Part shown: positions 1 to 7,814 of the stretch, in pieces | Position numbering within the stretch: position 1 is the stretch's first letter | Layout of the letters: each line of letters opens with the position of its first letter | From: VRUE01 sp036271315 | GTDB lineage: Bacteria; Actinomycetota; Thermoleophilia; Solirubrobacterales; 70-9 | NCBI GenBank assembly: GCA_036271315.1 | Contig: DATBAV010000011.1 | Span: forward strand, 46,749-110,748 | DNA: 64,000 bases | Direction of reading: 5' to 3' | The notes under the pieces: generated by a model | Told to the model about the DNA's origin: nothing | Seen by the model: only the letters and a program-made list of their open reading frames with translations | The model's database searches: none | Made by a program: the position numbers and the translations under genes

Positions 1-45
1 CGCCAGCTCGCCGACTTCGTGAGTGCCTACCGCGCCCGGGCTTAG
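1..45 (+). CDS. 3' end of an upstream gene (partial)
   Basis: The first 14 codons visible (reading RQLADFVSAYRARA) end at a TAG at 43-45. Only the C-terminal tail is in the window, so no function can be assigned. It converges on the amidase gene, and the palindromic repeat at 45-162 fills the space between the two stops. The frame is inferred from this stop and the absence of any other gene there. Confidence 0.45.
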   Translation, partial: RQLADFVSAYRARA

Positions 46-162
46 GGCGCAATCCCGGTAGGGGTGAAGCGTCTTGTACTTTTTTCGCGCTCTGCTTCGG
101 GCGCCAGCCCACCCACGCAACTTCGAAAAAAGTTAAGCGAAACCCCTACCGGGATTGCGCCC
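45..162. repeat. palindromic repeat, copy 1 (variable arms, conserved core)
   Basis: A 20-nt arm at 45-64 is perfectly complementary to 143-162. Inside the arms are two core blocks, 64-85 (starting GTGAAGCGTCTTGTAC and ending in a T run) and 126-143 (an A run then GTTAAGCGAAAC). Both blocks recur, in the same orientation and order, at 55.6 kb, where the arms have a different but again self-complementary sequence. Here it sits between two convergent stop codons and could act as a bidirectional terminator. What creates it is unknown. Confidence 0.8.
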
Positions 163-163
163 C

Positions 164-1564
164 TCAACTCGGCCGAGGCCACCCACCTTCGGCCTGCTCA
201 ACCTGCCCCGCGAGGGAGAGCAGCGTCGCCTCGTCGTTTTCGCGACCGAGCAGCTGGGCGCCGATCGGCAGTCCCCCGGAGGTAAATCCGGCGGGGACGC
301 TGATTCCGGGCCAGCCGACTACGTTCCAGGCGAAGGCGAAGGGACAGGTGGCGCTGGCGGTGTTGCCGGTCTTCCAGTAGCCCTCGCCGTCGAGCGCACC
401 GATGCGAGGGGGCGGCTTCGCTGTGGTCGGGGTGAGGACGACGTCGCAGCGCTCGAAGACGCGGCCGATCCGGCGCCGCAGGCTGGGCTCGGCGGCGCGG
501 GCGACGCGCAGCGGCACGCCCTGCAGGGCCTTGCCGATGCGGGCGGCGGCACGGGTGCGTGGCTCCAGGTTGGAGCGGTCTTCCCCATGGGCGCAGAGCC
601 ATTCCTCCACCGCTGCCTCGCCGCGGGCGACGATCGTCGGGCCGACCAGGCCGTACTCCGGGTCGACGCGGACGATCTCGTGCCCGAGGTCGCTCAGTTG
701 CTCGGCAAAGGACTCGATCGCCGCCCGGTGCTCGGGGTTGACTTTGGCGGGGACGCCAAAGGGCGTGGCGAAGGAGATCGCCACGCGCAGGCTGCCGGGC
801 TCACGCGCCGCTGCTTCCGAGAAGGATTCGCTCGGCGCGGGGGGTCGGTGCAGGTCGGCCGGGACGTTGCCGTGAACCGCGTCGAGCATCAGCGCCGCAT
901 CGGCCGTGCTGCGCGCCAGCGGGCCGTAACAGCTGAGCCCGTTGAAGGCCTCGGGGTCGGGCCAGGTCGAGACGCGCCCACGCTGCGGCTTCAGCCCGAC
1001 GAGCCCGGTCCAGGCCGCGGGGATGCGGATCGAGCCGGCGCCGTCGGAGCCGATCGCCGCCGGGACCACGCCCGCCGCCACCGCCGCCGCGGCGCCGCCG
1101 CTGGAGCCGCCCGGCGTGTGGTCGGTGTTCCAGGGGTTGCGGGTGGCGCCGTGCAGTGGCGTCTCGGTGAAGTGCCAGAGCCCCACCTCCGGCGCGTGGG
1201 TCTTGCCGATCGGGATCGCGCCCGCCTCGCGCAGCCGCCGCACCATCTCGGCATCGCGCACGGCCGGCCGGCCGCCGCCGCAGCCGAAGGGACTGGTGTG
1301 GCCGGCAAGGTGGACGTCGTCCTTGATCGCGACCGGGACGCCGAGCAGCGGCGCGCTGTCCTCCTCGCCGAGCCGGCGATCGGCCTCCTCGGCCGCCTCC
1401 AGTGCTTCCTCGGCGCAGATGACGCGGAAGGCGTTCAGGGTCTCCTGGCTCGCCTCGGCCTGCTCGAGCGCTGCCTCGACCAGCTCGCGCGATGTGGTCT
1501 CCCCGGACCGCAGCAGCAGCACCTGCTCCTGTAGCCCGGCGGGTGAAGTCGTTGTCGTCGCCAT
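164..1564 (-). CDS. amidase signature (GatA-like) family amidase
   Basis: A 466-aa hydrolase of the amidase signature family, which cleaves C-N amide bonds with a Ser-cisSer-Lys triad. The triad is visible: Lys81 in GVPVAIKDD, the Gly/Ser-rich segment PGGSSGG near 151-157, and the nucleophile Ser in GSDGAGSIR near 178. The length is normal. The ATG at 1564 follows GGAGG at good spacing; the longer reading frame upstream overlaps the tetR side and is rejected. The gene is divergent from a TetR regulator with a perfect palindrome between them, so local repression is likely. The substrate cannot be read from sequence; no GatB/GatC is nearby, so a tRNA amidotransferase role is unlikely. Confidence 0.88.
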   Translation of the reverse strand: MATTTTSPAGLQEQVLLLRSGETTSRELVEAALEQAEASQETLNAFRVICAEEALEAAEEADRRLGEEDSAPLLGVPVAIKDDVHLAGHTSPFGCGGGRPAVRDAEMVRRLREAGAIPIGKTHAPEVGLWHFTETPLHGATRNPWNTDHTPGGSSGGAAAAVAAGVVPAAIGSDGAGSIRIPAAWTGLVGLKPQRGRVSTWPDPEAFNGLSCYGPLARSTADAALMLDAVHGNVPADLHRPPAPSESFSEAAAREPGSLRVAISFATPFGVPAKVNPEHRAAIESFAEQLSDLGHEIVRVDPEYGLVGPTIVARGEAAVEEWLCAHGEDRSNLEPRTRAAARIGKALQGVPLRVARAAEPSLRRRIGRVFERCDVVLTPTTAKPPPRIGALDGEGYWKTGNTASATCPFAFAWNVVGWPGISVPAGFTSGGLPIGAQLLGRENDEATLLSLAGQVEQAEGGWPRPS

Positions 1565-1591
1565 TCCTTGCCTCCCTCGCCGCTGCCTGTT

Positions 1592-1607
1592 GTTCGTTCG
1601 AACGAAC
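1592..1607. promoter_or_regulatory. 16-bp palindromic operator between amidase and tetR
   Basis: GTTCGTTCGAACGAAC is a perfect palindrome lying 28 nt upstream of the amidase ATG and 30 nt upstream of the tetR TTG. It also lies just upstream of a TAGGCT -10-like box (1623-1628) for tetR. Position and symmetry suit a TetR-dimer operator controlling both divergent units; binding is inferred. Confidence 0.7.
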
Positions 1608-1636
1608 GATAAGCGAAAACGGTAGGCTGGCGCTTC

Positions 1637-2206
1637 TTGGCCACCGTCGCGTCCTCCGATACCCGCGAGCGAATTCTCCGCGCCACGGTCGAGCTGATCG
1701 GCGAGGAGGGCGTGCCCGCCGTCACCAACCGTCGCGTCGCCGGTGCCGCCGGCGTCGCCCTCGGCTCGCTCACGTACCACTTCCCCAGCCAGGTGGACCT
1801 GTTGCGCGAGAGCCTGCTGCTCTTCGTCGGCGAAGAGGTCGCGCGCCAGGAGGAGATAGCGGCGGAGCTGCGCCGTGCCGAACCGAGCATCGAGCAGATC
1901 GCGGCCGAAGTCGAGCGGGTGGTCGAGGAGTCAAGCGACCGGATTCAGCAGCTGGCCGAGATCGAGCTGCACCTGCAGGCGGCCCGCGACCCGGCCCTGC
2001 GCGAGGCTTCGCTGCGCTGCTTTCAAGCCTACGAAGGTGTCGCGGCCGCGGCGCTGGAGATGCTCGAGGTGCCCGAGCCACAGCGCCACGCACGCACGAT
2101 CGTCGCGCTGATGTACGGGATGGGCCTGCGCCGGCTGGCGACGGGAGAGGATGCTTCTGGCGTCGCCGCGGGTCTGCTCACGATCTTCCGCGGAGTCGCT
2201 CCCTGA
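1637..2206 (+). CDS. TetR/AcrR family transcriptional regulator
   Basis: A 189-aa DNA-binding repressor. The N-terminal helix-turn-helix is clear at residues 9-50 (TRERILRATVELIGEEG, then VTNRRVAGAAGVALGSLTYH). The C-terminal ligand domain is all-helical and variable. The start is TTG at 1637; a TAGGCT box 8 nt upstream suggests a leaderless message. Its 3' end overlaps the presumed glpK start (CTGA), so the two are probably translated together. The palindrome at 1592-1607 is the obvious operator. The ligand is unknown; control of amidase and/or glycerol use is inferred from position. Confidence 0.87.
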   Translation: MATVASSDTRERILRATVELIGEEGVPAVTNRRVAGAAGVALGSLTYHFPSQVDLLRESLLLFVGEEVARQEEIAAELRRAEPSIEQIAAEVERVVEESSDRIQQLAEIELHLQAARDPALREASLRCFQAYEGVAAAALEMLEVPEPQRHARTIVALMYGMGLRRLATGEDASGVAAGLLTIFRGVAP

Positions 2207-3675
2207 TCCTGGCGATCGACCAGGGGACGACGGGGACGACCTGCCTCGTCTTCGACGACGGTGGACGGGTCGCCGGCCGGGCCTACTCCGAGTTCGAGCA
2301 GCACTTCCCGCGCCCTGGCTGGGTCGAGCACGACGCCGCCGAAATCTGGCAGGTGAGCCGCCGGGTCGCCGTCGAGGCGATCGTCGACGCCGGCATCCAG
2401 GGGGCCGAGCTCGACGCGATCGGGATCACCAACCAGCGCGAGACCGTCGTTGCCTGGGATCCCGAGAGCGGCGAGCCGCTGCACCGAGCGCTGGTCTGGC
2501 AGGACCGGCGCACTGCAGAGCGCTGCGCGGAGCTGCGCGCCGCCGGTCACGAAGGGCTCGTGCGCGAGCGCACCGGCCTGGTCATCGACCCTTACTTCTC
2601 GGCGACCAAGATCGAGTGGCTGTTGCGCAACGTCGAGGGGATGGAGCGGGCGGTCTTCGGCACGATCGACTCCTGGCTGCTCTTCAAGCTCACCGGTCGC
2701 CACGCAACCGACCAGACCAACGCCTCGCGCACGATGCTCTTCGACATCCGCCGTCGCGCCTGGGACGAGGAGCTCTGCGACCTGCTCGGCATCGACCCGG
2801 CGAGCCTTCCCGAGGCGCTGCCCTCGGCCCACGTCTACGGCACCACCAGTGAGTTCGGCGGCGAGGTGCCGGTGGCGGGGATCGGCGGCGATCAGCAGGC
2901 GGCCCTCTTCGGCCAGGCCTGCCACCACGCCGGTGACGCAAAGAACACCTACGGGACCGGCAGCTTCGTCCTGCTCAACACCGGCCCCAAGGCGCCCGAG
3001 CCGGTCGAGGGACTGCTGGCGACCGTCGCCTGCGGGACCGACGAGGCCCCGGCCTACGCGCTCGAGGCCTCGATCTTCGTCACCGGCGCCGCTGTGCAAT
3101 GGCTGCGCGACGGTCTCGGCCTGATCGAGCGGGCGGAGGAGAGCGAGGCGCTCGCCGCCTCGCTCGACGGCAACGACGGCGTTTACTTCGTGCCGGCCCT
3201 GACCGGCCTCGGCTCGCCGCACTGGGACCCTTACGCGCGTGGCACGATCGTCGGCCTCACCCGGGGAAGCGGGCGCGCCCACATCGCCCGCGCCGCGCTG
3301 GAGGCGATCGCCTTTCAGACCGTGGACGCGGTGCGGGCCCAGGAGGCCGCAGCCGGCGAGCGGCTGGCGGCGCTCAAGGCCGACGGCGGCGCGGTCGCCA
3401 ACGGCTGGCTGATGCGGTTCCAGGCCGACCTGCTCGGTTGTCCGGTGGTTGTTCCCGAGATCGCCGAGACGACCGCACTCGGCGCCGCCTACCTGGCCGG
3501 GATCGCAACCGGTCGCTGGAGCCTCGAGCAGGTCGGGGAGATGTGGCGCGAGGCGGCCCGCTACGAGCCGGCGATGGGAGGGGACGAGCGGGAAACCCTC
3601 CTCTCCGAGTGGCACCGGGCGCTCGATCGTGCCAAGGACTGGGCCTCGCCGGACTCCGGCAAAGAGGAGCCGTAA
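2203..3675 (+). CDS. glpK: glycerol kinase
   Basis: ATP:glycerol 3-phosphotransferase of the FGGY family, making sn-glycerol 3-phosphate in the cytosol. The start motif LILAIDQGTTGTTCLVFD, the segment ITNQRET, GGDQQAALFGQ, YGTGSF and TGLGSPHWDPYARG are diagnostic, and the protein has a full-length family size (about 490 aa). No ATG, GTG or TTG exists near the expected N-terminus. CTG at 2203 overlaps the tetR stop as CTGA and has GGAG 7 nt upstream, and starting there gives the normal (M)ILAIDQG terminus. The downstream acyltransferase could use the product for phospholipid synthesis. Confidence 0.93.
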   Translation: MILAIDQGTTGTTCLVFDDGGRVAGRAYSEFEQHFPRPGWVEHDAAEIWQVSRRVAVEAIVDAGIQGAELDAIGITNQRETVVAWDPESGEPLHRALVWQDRRTAERCAELRAAGHEGLVRERTGLVIDPYFSATKIEWLLRNVEGMERAVFGTIDSWLLFKLTGRHATDQTNASRTMLFDIRRRAWDEELCDLLGIDPASLPEALPSAHVYGTTSEFGGEVPVAGIGGDQQAALFGQACHHAGDAKNTYGTGSFVLLNTGPKAPEPVEGLLATVACGTDEAPAYALEASIFVTGAAVQWLRDGLGLIERAEESEALAASLDGNDGVYFVPALTGLGSPHWDPYARGTIVGLTRGSGRAHIARAALEAIAFQTVDAVRAQEAAAGERLAALKADGGAVANGWLMRFQADLLGCPVVVPEIAETTALGAAYLAGIATGRWSLEQVGEMWREAARYEPAMGGDERETLLSEWHRALDRAKDWASPDSGKEEP

Positions 3676-3704
3676 CCCTCGCCGCCGGCGGGGGTACCGC
3701 GTAG

Positions 3705-3723
3705 CGACGGCCGCAGGCCGTCG
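3705..3723 (+). terminator. short GC hairpin after glpK
   Basis: CGACGGCC and GGCCGTCG form a perfect 8-bp stem with a 3-nt loop between the glpK stop and the acyltransferase ATG. There is no real T tract, so it may be a weak terminator/attenuator or a translation-modulating hairpin for the downstream gene. Confidence 0.4.
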
Positions 3724-3728
3724 TTGCC

Positions 3729-4439
3729 ATGGCCGACATGAAGCCACAGAACTACAGGGACGAACGTCCGGCGGAGTACTTCGACCAGTTCCATGCCTCG
3801 GCGCGCAAGGGGGTGGGCTGGACCTACACGTTCGTCCGCATCCTCGTCTCGCTGCCGACGCTGCTGATCTACCGGGTGCGGGCGATCGGCAGGCAGAACG
3901 TTCCCAAGTCGGGTCCGCTGGTCCTTGCTCCGAACCACCTAAGCCAGATGGACCACTTCTTCTGTGGGCTCTATCTGCGGCGGAAGATCCGCTTCATGGG
4001 CAAGTCCCAGCTCTTCGGACCGCCCGTCCTCACCTACGTCTTCAAGCACGGCGGCGTCTTCCCGATCCGCCGCGGCAACCACGACGAGGAGGCCTTCAAG
4101 ACCGCCTATACGGTCCTCGACCAGGGCGGGATGCTGCTCGTCTATGCCGAGGGGGGTCGCCAGCGCAGCGGCGAGCTCGGCGTGGCCCGGCCGGGGATCG
4201 GCCGCATCGCCCTGGAGTCCGGGGTGCCGATCGTGCCGGTCGCGATCCACGGCTCGGCCAAGGTGCGGCGTTGGAAGCGCCTCACCTTTCCCAAGGTCAC
4301 CGTCCAGTACGGCGAGCCGCTGAGCTTCGATCGCGAGCAGTCGCCGAGCCGCGAGCGCCAGCAGGAGGTCGCCGAGGAAGTCTTCGCGCGGGTGCGCGAG
4401 ATGTACGAGGGAATCGCCGCTACTCGTAGCGGGCGCTGA
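3729..4439 (+). CDS. PlsC-like 1-acyl-glycerol-3-phosphate acyltransferase
   Basis: A 236-aa acyltransferase of the PlsC family, which acylates lysophosphatidic acid or related lipids at the membrane. The catalytic HX4D motif appears as NHLSQMD (about 67-73), the substrate-binding motif as EGGRQRSG (near 140-147, in place of EGTRS), and VPIVPVAIHG follows as block IV. A hydrophobic stretch near 36-49 could associate with the membrane. It follows glpK, fitting glycerol to glycerol-3-phosphate to phosphatidate. Its 3' end overlaps the convergent MBL gene by 20 nt. Confidence 0.85.
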   Translation: MADMKPQNYRDERPAEYFDQFHASARKGVGWTYTFVRILVSLPTLLIYRVRAIGRQNVPKSGPLVLAPNHLSQMDHFFCGLYLRRKIRFMGKSQLFGPPVLTYVFKHGGVFPIRRGNHDEEAFKTAYTVLDQGGMLLVYAEGGRQRSGELGVARPGIGRIALESGVPIVPVAIHGSAKVRRWKRLTFPKVTVQYGEPLSFDREQSPSRERQQEVAEEVFARVREMYEGIAATRSGR

Positions 4440-5331
4440 GCCCGGCGTAGAACTCCGGGTCGTGGCCCGGGGTGACGATCGCGTCGGGGTACTCGCGCTT
4501 GAACAGCTTCAGCTCCTGCAGCGAGCGGCGGTAGTTGTGCTCGTCGAAGGGACGCGGGGCCAGGGGGGCGTCGCCGTCGAGTTGGCCCTGCATGTAGGTG
4601 GCGTCGCCGCCGATCACGAAGTCGCGCTTGCCGAGGTGGGCGATCACCGACATGTGGCCAGCGCTGTGGCCCGGCGTGTAGGCGAGCCGCAGCGAGCCGT
4701 CGCCGAAGAGGTCGAAGCAGCGGCCGAAGGTGGCGTAGGAGTCGATGCCGGCACGGTCGAAGTCGACCGTGCGGTAATCGAAGGCGTAGTCGTAGTGGTT
4801 GTGCCGGTAGCCGTTGAGCAGCGGCCGCGGGCCGGTCGCGGCGGCGTTCCACTCTTTCTCGCTGACGACGAAGGTCGAGTTGGGGAACTCGGAGATCGCC
4901 GAGGTGTGGTCGATGTGCATGTGGGTCATCACCACGATCGGGATCTCGCCAGGGTCGAGCCCGAGCTTGCGCAACTGCGCCGGGGCGTCTTCGCCGGCCT
5001 CGAGCGAGGGGTTGCCAAAGCGGTTGCCGAGACTGCCGAAGTTCTCCTTGCCGTCGGTGGCGACCGAGGGGTGCAGGCCGGTGTCGATCAGGATCGCGCC
5101 GGCGCTGGGGTGGCGGATCAGGAAGGCGGGGCAGGGAACGGTGGCGGCTGGGTTGCCGCTGAGCAAGGCGCGCAACAGCTTCAGGGTCTCGAGCCGACCG
5201 CCTGGTCGTTCCATCATCGTCGCCGGCCAGGTGACATGGCCGGCGACCAGCGGCTCGACCGTGACCGTCGCGCCCGGGGTGCCGCCGGCCAGCGGCTCGT
5301 GCAGGGGTTTTGGCTCTACGCTGACCTTCAT
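4420..5331 (-). CDS. metallo-beta-lactamase fold hydrolase (lactonase-like)
   Basis: A 303-aa MBL-fold enzyme. The zinc motif is complete: THMHIDH (HxHxDH), a further His in YTPGHSAGH, an Asp in GGDATY and a His in VTPGHDPEF. The order and the HMHIDH form match the AHL-lactonase branch, which opens lactone rings, but esterase or other hydrolase activity is equally possible. ATG at 5331 gives a normal N-terminus; the reading frame continues upstream without homology. Convergent with the acyltransferase (20-nt overlap). Confidence 0.82.
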   Translation of the reverse strand: MKVSVEPKPLHEPLAGGTPGATVTVEPLVAGHVTWPATMMERPGGRLETLKLLRALLSGNPAATVPCPAFLIRHPSAGAILIDTGLHPSVATDGKENFGSLGNRFGNPSLEAGEDAPAQLRKLGLDPGEIPIVVMTHMHIDHTSAISEFPNSTFVVSEKEWNAAATGPRPLLNGYRHNHYDYAFDYRTVDFDRAGIDSYATFGRCFDLFGDGSLRLAYTPGHSAGHMSVIAHLGKRDFVIGGDATYMQGQLDGDAPLAPRPFDEHNYRRSLQELKLFKREYPDAIVTPGHDPEFYAGLSARYE

Positions 5332-5443
5332 TGCCGCTGAGGTTACGGTGAGCGCCCGTCTATAGGCTTGCGATGAGTGCGGAGCGAGCAAACGTGCATA
5401 TCTGATTCTTCGTGCAGCGAGCGAAGCACGATCATTGGTTTTC

Positions 5444-6301
5444 ATGGCTGAAAGCCCGCATTCGCGCATCTTCAAGGAGGGTTTGCTCGACGGCGAGGTC
5501 TGCGTGGTCTCCGGCGCCGGCAGCGGCCTGGGGCGCGAGACCGCGCTTGAGCTGGCTCGACTAGGCGCGATCGTGGTCGGTTGCGGGCGCCGCGAGGAGC
5601 CCTTGGCGGAGACGGCCGAGCTGGCCGCCGGCCTGGCTGGATCGTTCAGCCACGAGGCGATGGACATCCGCGACGAGGAGGCCGTCGACCGCTTCTTCGA
5701 CCGCGCGCTGGCCGACCACGGGCGGATCGACGTGCTGGTCAACAACGCCGGCGGCCAGTTCCTGGCGCCGGCCGAGTCGATTACGCCGAAAGGCTTTCGC
5801 ACCGTGATCGAGCTCAACGTCGAGGGCACCTGGCTGATGACCCATGCGGCGGCGAGGAAGGCCTTCATCCCGCAGGGGGGCGGCAAGGTGCTCAGCGTCA
5901 CCCTCTCGCCTCACAACGGGATGCCGGGAATGGTGCACTCCGGTGCCGCCCGCGCCGCGGTCGAGAACATGATGCGCACCCTCGCGGTCGAGTGGGCGCG
6001 CTTCGGGATCAGGACCTGCGCCCTCGCCGCCGGCCAGTTCGCCACCGAGACCCTGCTGACCAAGTATCCCCAGGTCGTCGTCGACAACCTCGAGCGCTCG
6101 ATCCCGATTGGCCGCGCCGGCCGGGCTGAGGAGATGGCCTGGCTGGTCGCCTACCTCGCCTCGCCGGCCGGCGACTTCGTCTCCGGCACGACGATCACGA
6201 TCGACGGCGCCCGCGACAACTGGGCCGGCCCCTGGCCGCCCGAGGCGATCGCCAACGAGAGTGGCGACCCGGTCGCCGAGGAGCGGCGGCCGAAGAATTG
6301 A
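5444..6301 (+). CDS. SDR family oxidoreductase, 2,4-dienoyl-CoA reductase-like
   Basis: A 285-aa Rossmann protein with the cofactor motif SGAGSGLGRE (about 25-34), NNAGG and a C-terminal GTTITIDGA. Where most SDRs have YxxxK this one has VHSGAARAAVENM, so Tyr is His and Lys is Arg. The peroxisomal/bacterial dienoyl-CoA reductase branch is known to carry H-G-A-K-like segments here, which points to fatty acid beta-oxidation of unsaturated acyl-CoAs. Arg instead of Lys is odd. ATG 5444 is preferred to the in-frame TTG at 5435. A strong hairpin begins at its stop codon. Confidence 0.8.
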   Translation: MAESPHSRIFKEGLLDGEVCVVSGAGSGLGRETALELARLGAIVVGCGRREEPLAETAELAAGLAGSFSHEAMDIRDEEAVDRFFDRALADHGRIDVLVNNAGGQFLAPAESITPKGFRTVIELNVEGTWLMTHAAARKAFIPQGGGKVLSVTLSPHNGMPGMVHSGAARAAVENMMRTLAVEWARFGIRTCALAAGQFATETLLTKYPQVVVDNLERSIPIGRAGRAEEMAWLVAYLASPAGDFVSGTTITIDGARDNWAGPWPPEAIANESGDPVAEERRPKN

Positions 6302-6348
6302 ACTGCATCAAATTTCCGGTCTGCTGGGCCGGAAATTTGATGCAGTTC
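6300..6348. terminator. perfect 20-bp stem-loop between convergent genes
   Basis: 6300-6319 and 6329-6348 are perfect inverted copies around a 9-nt loop. The left arm starts on the stop codon of the SDR and the right arm ends 2 nt before the stop of the convergent nitroreductase. There is no T tract; it is best read as a bidirectional, U-less terminator or mRNA 3' end protector. Its AT-rich arms differ from the GC-rich surroundings. Confidence 0.75.
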
Positions 6349-6349
6349 G

Positions 6350-6838
6350 CTAGCCGCGCGGCTCAAGGATGACGAGGGGGATTTCGCGGCCCTTGCTGCG
6401 TGCCGCGTAATCCTCGTAGCCATGGTAGGCCTTGACCACGATTGGCCAGAGGCGCTCGCGCTCCTCCGGCGTCGCAACTCGGGCGTGGACCTTGCGGTGC
6501 TCGGGGCCGATCTGCACCGTCGTGTCCGGGTTGGCCTTGAGGTTGTGGAACCAGGCCGGATGCCTTGGGAAGCCGCCCTTGGAGGCGACCACGACGACGT
6601 CGTCGTGGTCTTTGACGTAGAGCAGCGGCGAGGTGCGCTTCGTGCCGCTCTTCGCCCCGACGTGGTCGAGCAGCAGCATCCTGCCGCCCACGCCGGGGAT
6701 GGTGTGGCCGAGGCGCCCACCGCTGGCTCTGTAGAGCGCGGTGTGCAGCCCCATGAAGCGACGGGTGGCAGGCCAGATCCTGTCCGCTACGTCGAGATAG
6801 CGGGGAGTGCTCCTGCCACCTGTCGCCTGGGGGCTCAG
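6350..6838 (-). CDS. nitroreductase family deazaflavin (F420)-dependent oxidoreductase
   Basis: A Ddn-type split-barrel protein (about 162 aa). Typical blocks are LYRASGGRLG, GRMLLLDHVGAKSGTKRTSPLLY, ASKGGFPRHPAWFHNL and a basic-aromatic C-terminus. Members use reduced F420 to reduce quinones or nitro compounds, common in actinobacteria. The first ATG (6754) would cut off the conserved helix before LYRASGG. A CTG at 6838 overlaps the upstream SDR stop as CTGA and restores a normal N-terminus, so a CTG start with translational coupling is proposed. Co-oriented with the SDR gene. Confidence 0.78.
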   Translation of the reverse strand: MSPQATGGRSTPRYLDVADRIWPATRRFMGLHTALYRASGGRLGHTIPGVGGRMLLLDHVGAKSGTKRTSPLLYVKDHDDVVVVASKGGFPRHPAWFHNLKANPDTTVQIGPEHRKVHARVATPEERERLWPIVVKAYHGYEDYAARSKGREIPLVILEPRG

Positions 6839-7665
6839 GTGTACATCCCCCCGAACATGCCGCCGGTGACGTTGAGCACCTGGCCGTGCACGTAGTTCGC
6901 CAACGGCGAAGCGAGGAAGAGGACCGGGCCGGAGGCCTCCTCGGGCGTGGCCGGGCGGCCGAGCGGGATGATCGCCGAGGCCATCGCCCGCATCTGCTCG
7001 GGGATGCCAAGCTCGATCTTCTCGCCACCGGGGGCGGTCATCTCTTCGCCCTCCTCCTTGGCGGCGGTGAGACGGGTTTCGACGAAGCCGAAAGCGACGG
7101 CGTTGACGTTGATCTTGAACTGGCCCCACTCCTTGGCGAGGGTTTTGGTCAGGCCGACGACGGCCATCTTCGCCGCCGAGTAGTTGACCTGGCCGGCGTT
7201 GCCCATCGTGCCGGAGGTGGAGGAGACGTTGATCAGCTTGCGGAAGACCTCTTTGTCTTCGCCGCGCTCGGCCTTCGCCGCCTCGCGCCAGTGGGGGGCA
7301 AGCGCCCGGGCGACGCGGAAGGGCACGACCGTGTGGATGTCGATCATCGCCTGGAACTGCTCGTCGGTCATCTTGTGGGCGACGCCGTCCCAGGTGTAGC
7401 CGGCGTTGTTGACGACGATGTCTACGGCGCCGAAGGCATCGATGCCCGCGGCGACGAGCTTGTCGGCGGCCTCGGGCTGGGTCAGGTCACCGGCGTGGAC
7501 GGCGGTCTCGCCGTTGATCTCGCCCGAGGCCTGTTCGGCGACGTCGGCGTCGAGGTCGTTGATCAGCACCTTGGCGCCCTCGCTGGCAAACATTTCGGCG
7601 GTCGCCCGGCCGATTCCTCGCGCCGATCCGGTGACGATCGCCGCCTTTCCGTCAAGAAGTCCCAT
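6835..7665 (-). CDS. SDR family oxidoreductase (FabG-like)
   Basis: A 276-aa NAD(P)-dependent short-chain dehydrogenase. It has TGSARGIGRA (about 12-21), NNAG, the catalytic Ser in INVSSTSG and NYSAAK as the YxxxK motif, and a standard C-terminal end. An insert after HWREAAK (acidic, charged) is slightly longer than in FabG. Likely a 3-hydroxyacyl or alcohol dehydrogenase. It overlaps the downstream F420-type reductase by 4 nt, which suggests a two-gene unit. Confidence 0.85.
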   Translation of the reverse strand: MGLLDGKAAIVTGSARGIGRATAEMFASEGAKVLINDLDADVAEQASGEINGETAVHAGDLTQPEAADKLVAAGIDAFGAVDIVVNNAGYTWDGVAHKMTDEQFQAMIDIHTVVPFRVARALAPHWREAAKAERGEDKEVFRKLINVSSTSGTMGNAGQVNYSAAKMAVVGLTKTLAKEWGQFKINVNAVAFGFVETRLTAAKEEGEEMTAPGGEKIELGIPEQMRAMASAIIPLGRPATPEEASGPVLFLASPLANYVHGQVLNVTGGMFGGMYT

Positions 7666-7760
7666 TAGTCGCTCTCTCCTTATGGATTCAGTGAAATTCG
7701 GCTCGGGAGGCTACAAGGAACCAACCGCCCTGGTTGACTGGCCAGTCGGGCGGGCTCGCC

Positions 7761-7810
7761 GCTGAGTTTGAGGTTTGTACCCATATGTGCCGACAAACCT
7801 CAAACTCAGC
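7761..7810. terminator. perfect 18-bp stem-loop downstream of GNAT gene
   Basis: 7761-7778 and 7793-7810 are perfectly complementary around a 14-nt loop. On the minus strand it lies 4 nt after the stop of the GNAT gene and about 95 nt before the next minus-strand start. Like the 6300 hairpin it is AT-richer than its surroundings and has no T tract. Confidence 0.72.
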
Positions 7811-7814
7811 ACGG

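Noticed and set aside
155..1534. Large plus-strand frame opposite the amidase
   Set aside because: The minus strand has a complete amidase with all catalytic motifs, ribosome site and promoter; the plus frame shows no recognisable domain.
1492..2202. Long open frame upstream of and in frame with glpK
   Set aside because: It overlaps tetR in another frame, has low-complexity Arg/Ala/Gly translation and no family match; it is a GC-rich shadow frame. glpK is started at the CTG.
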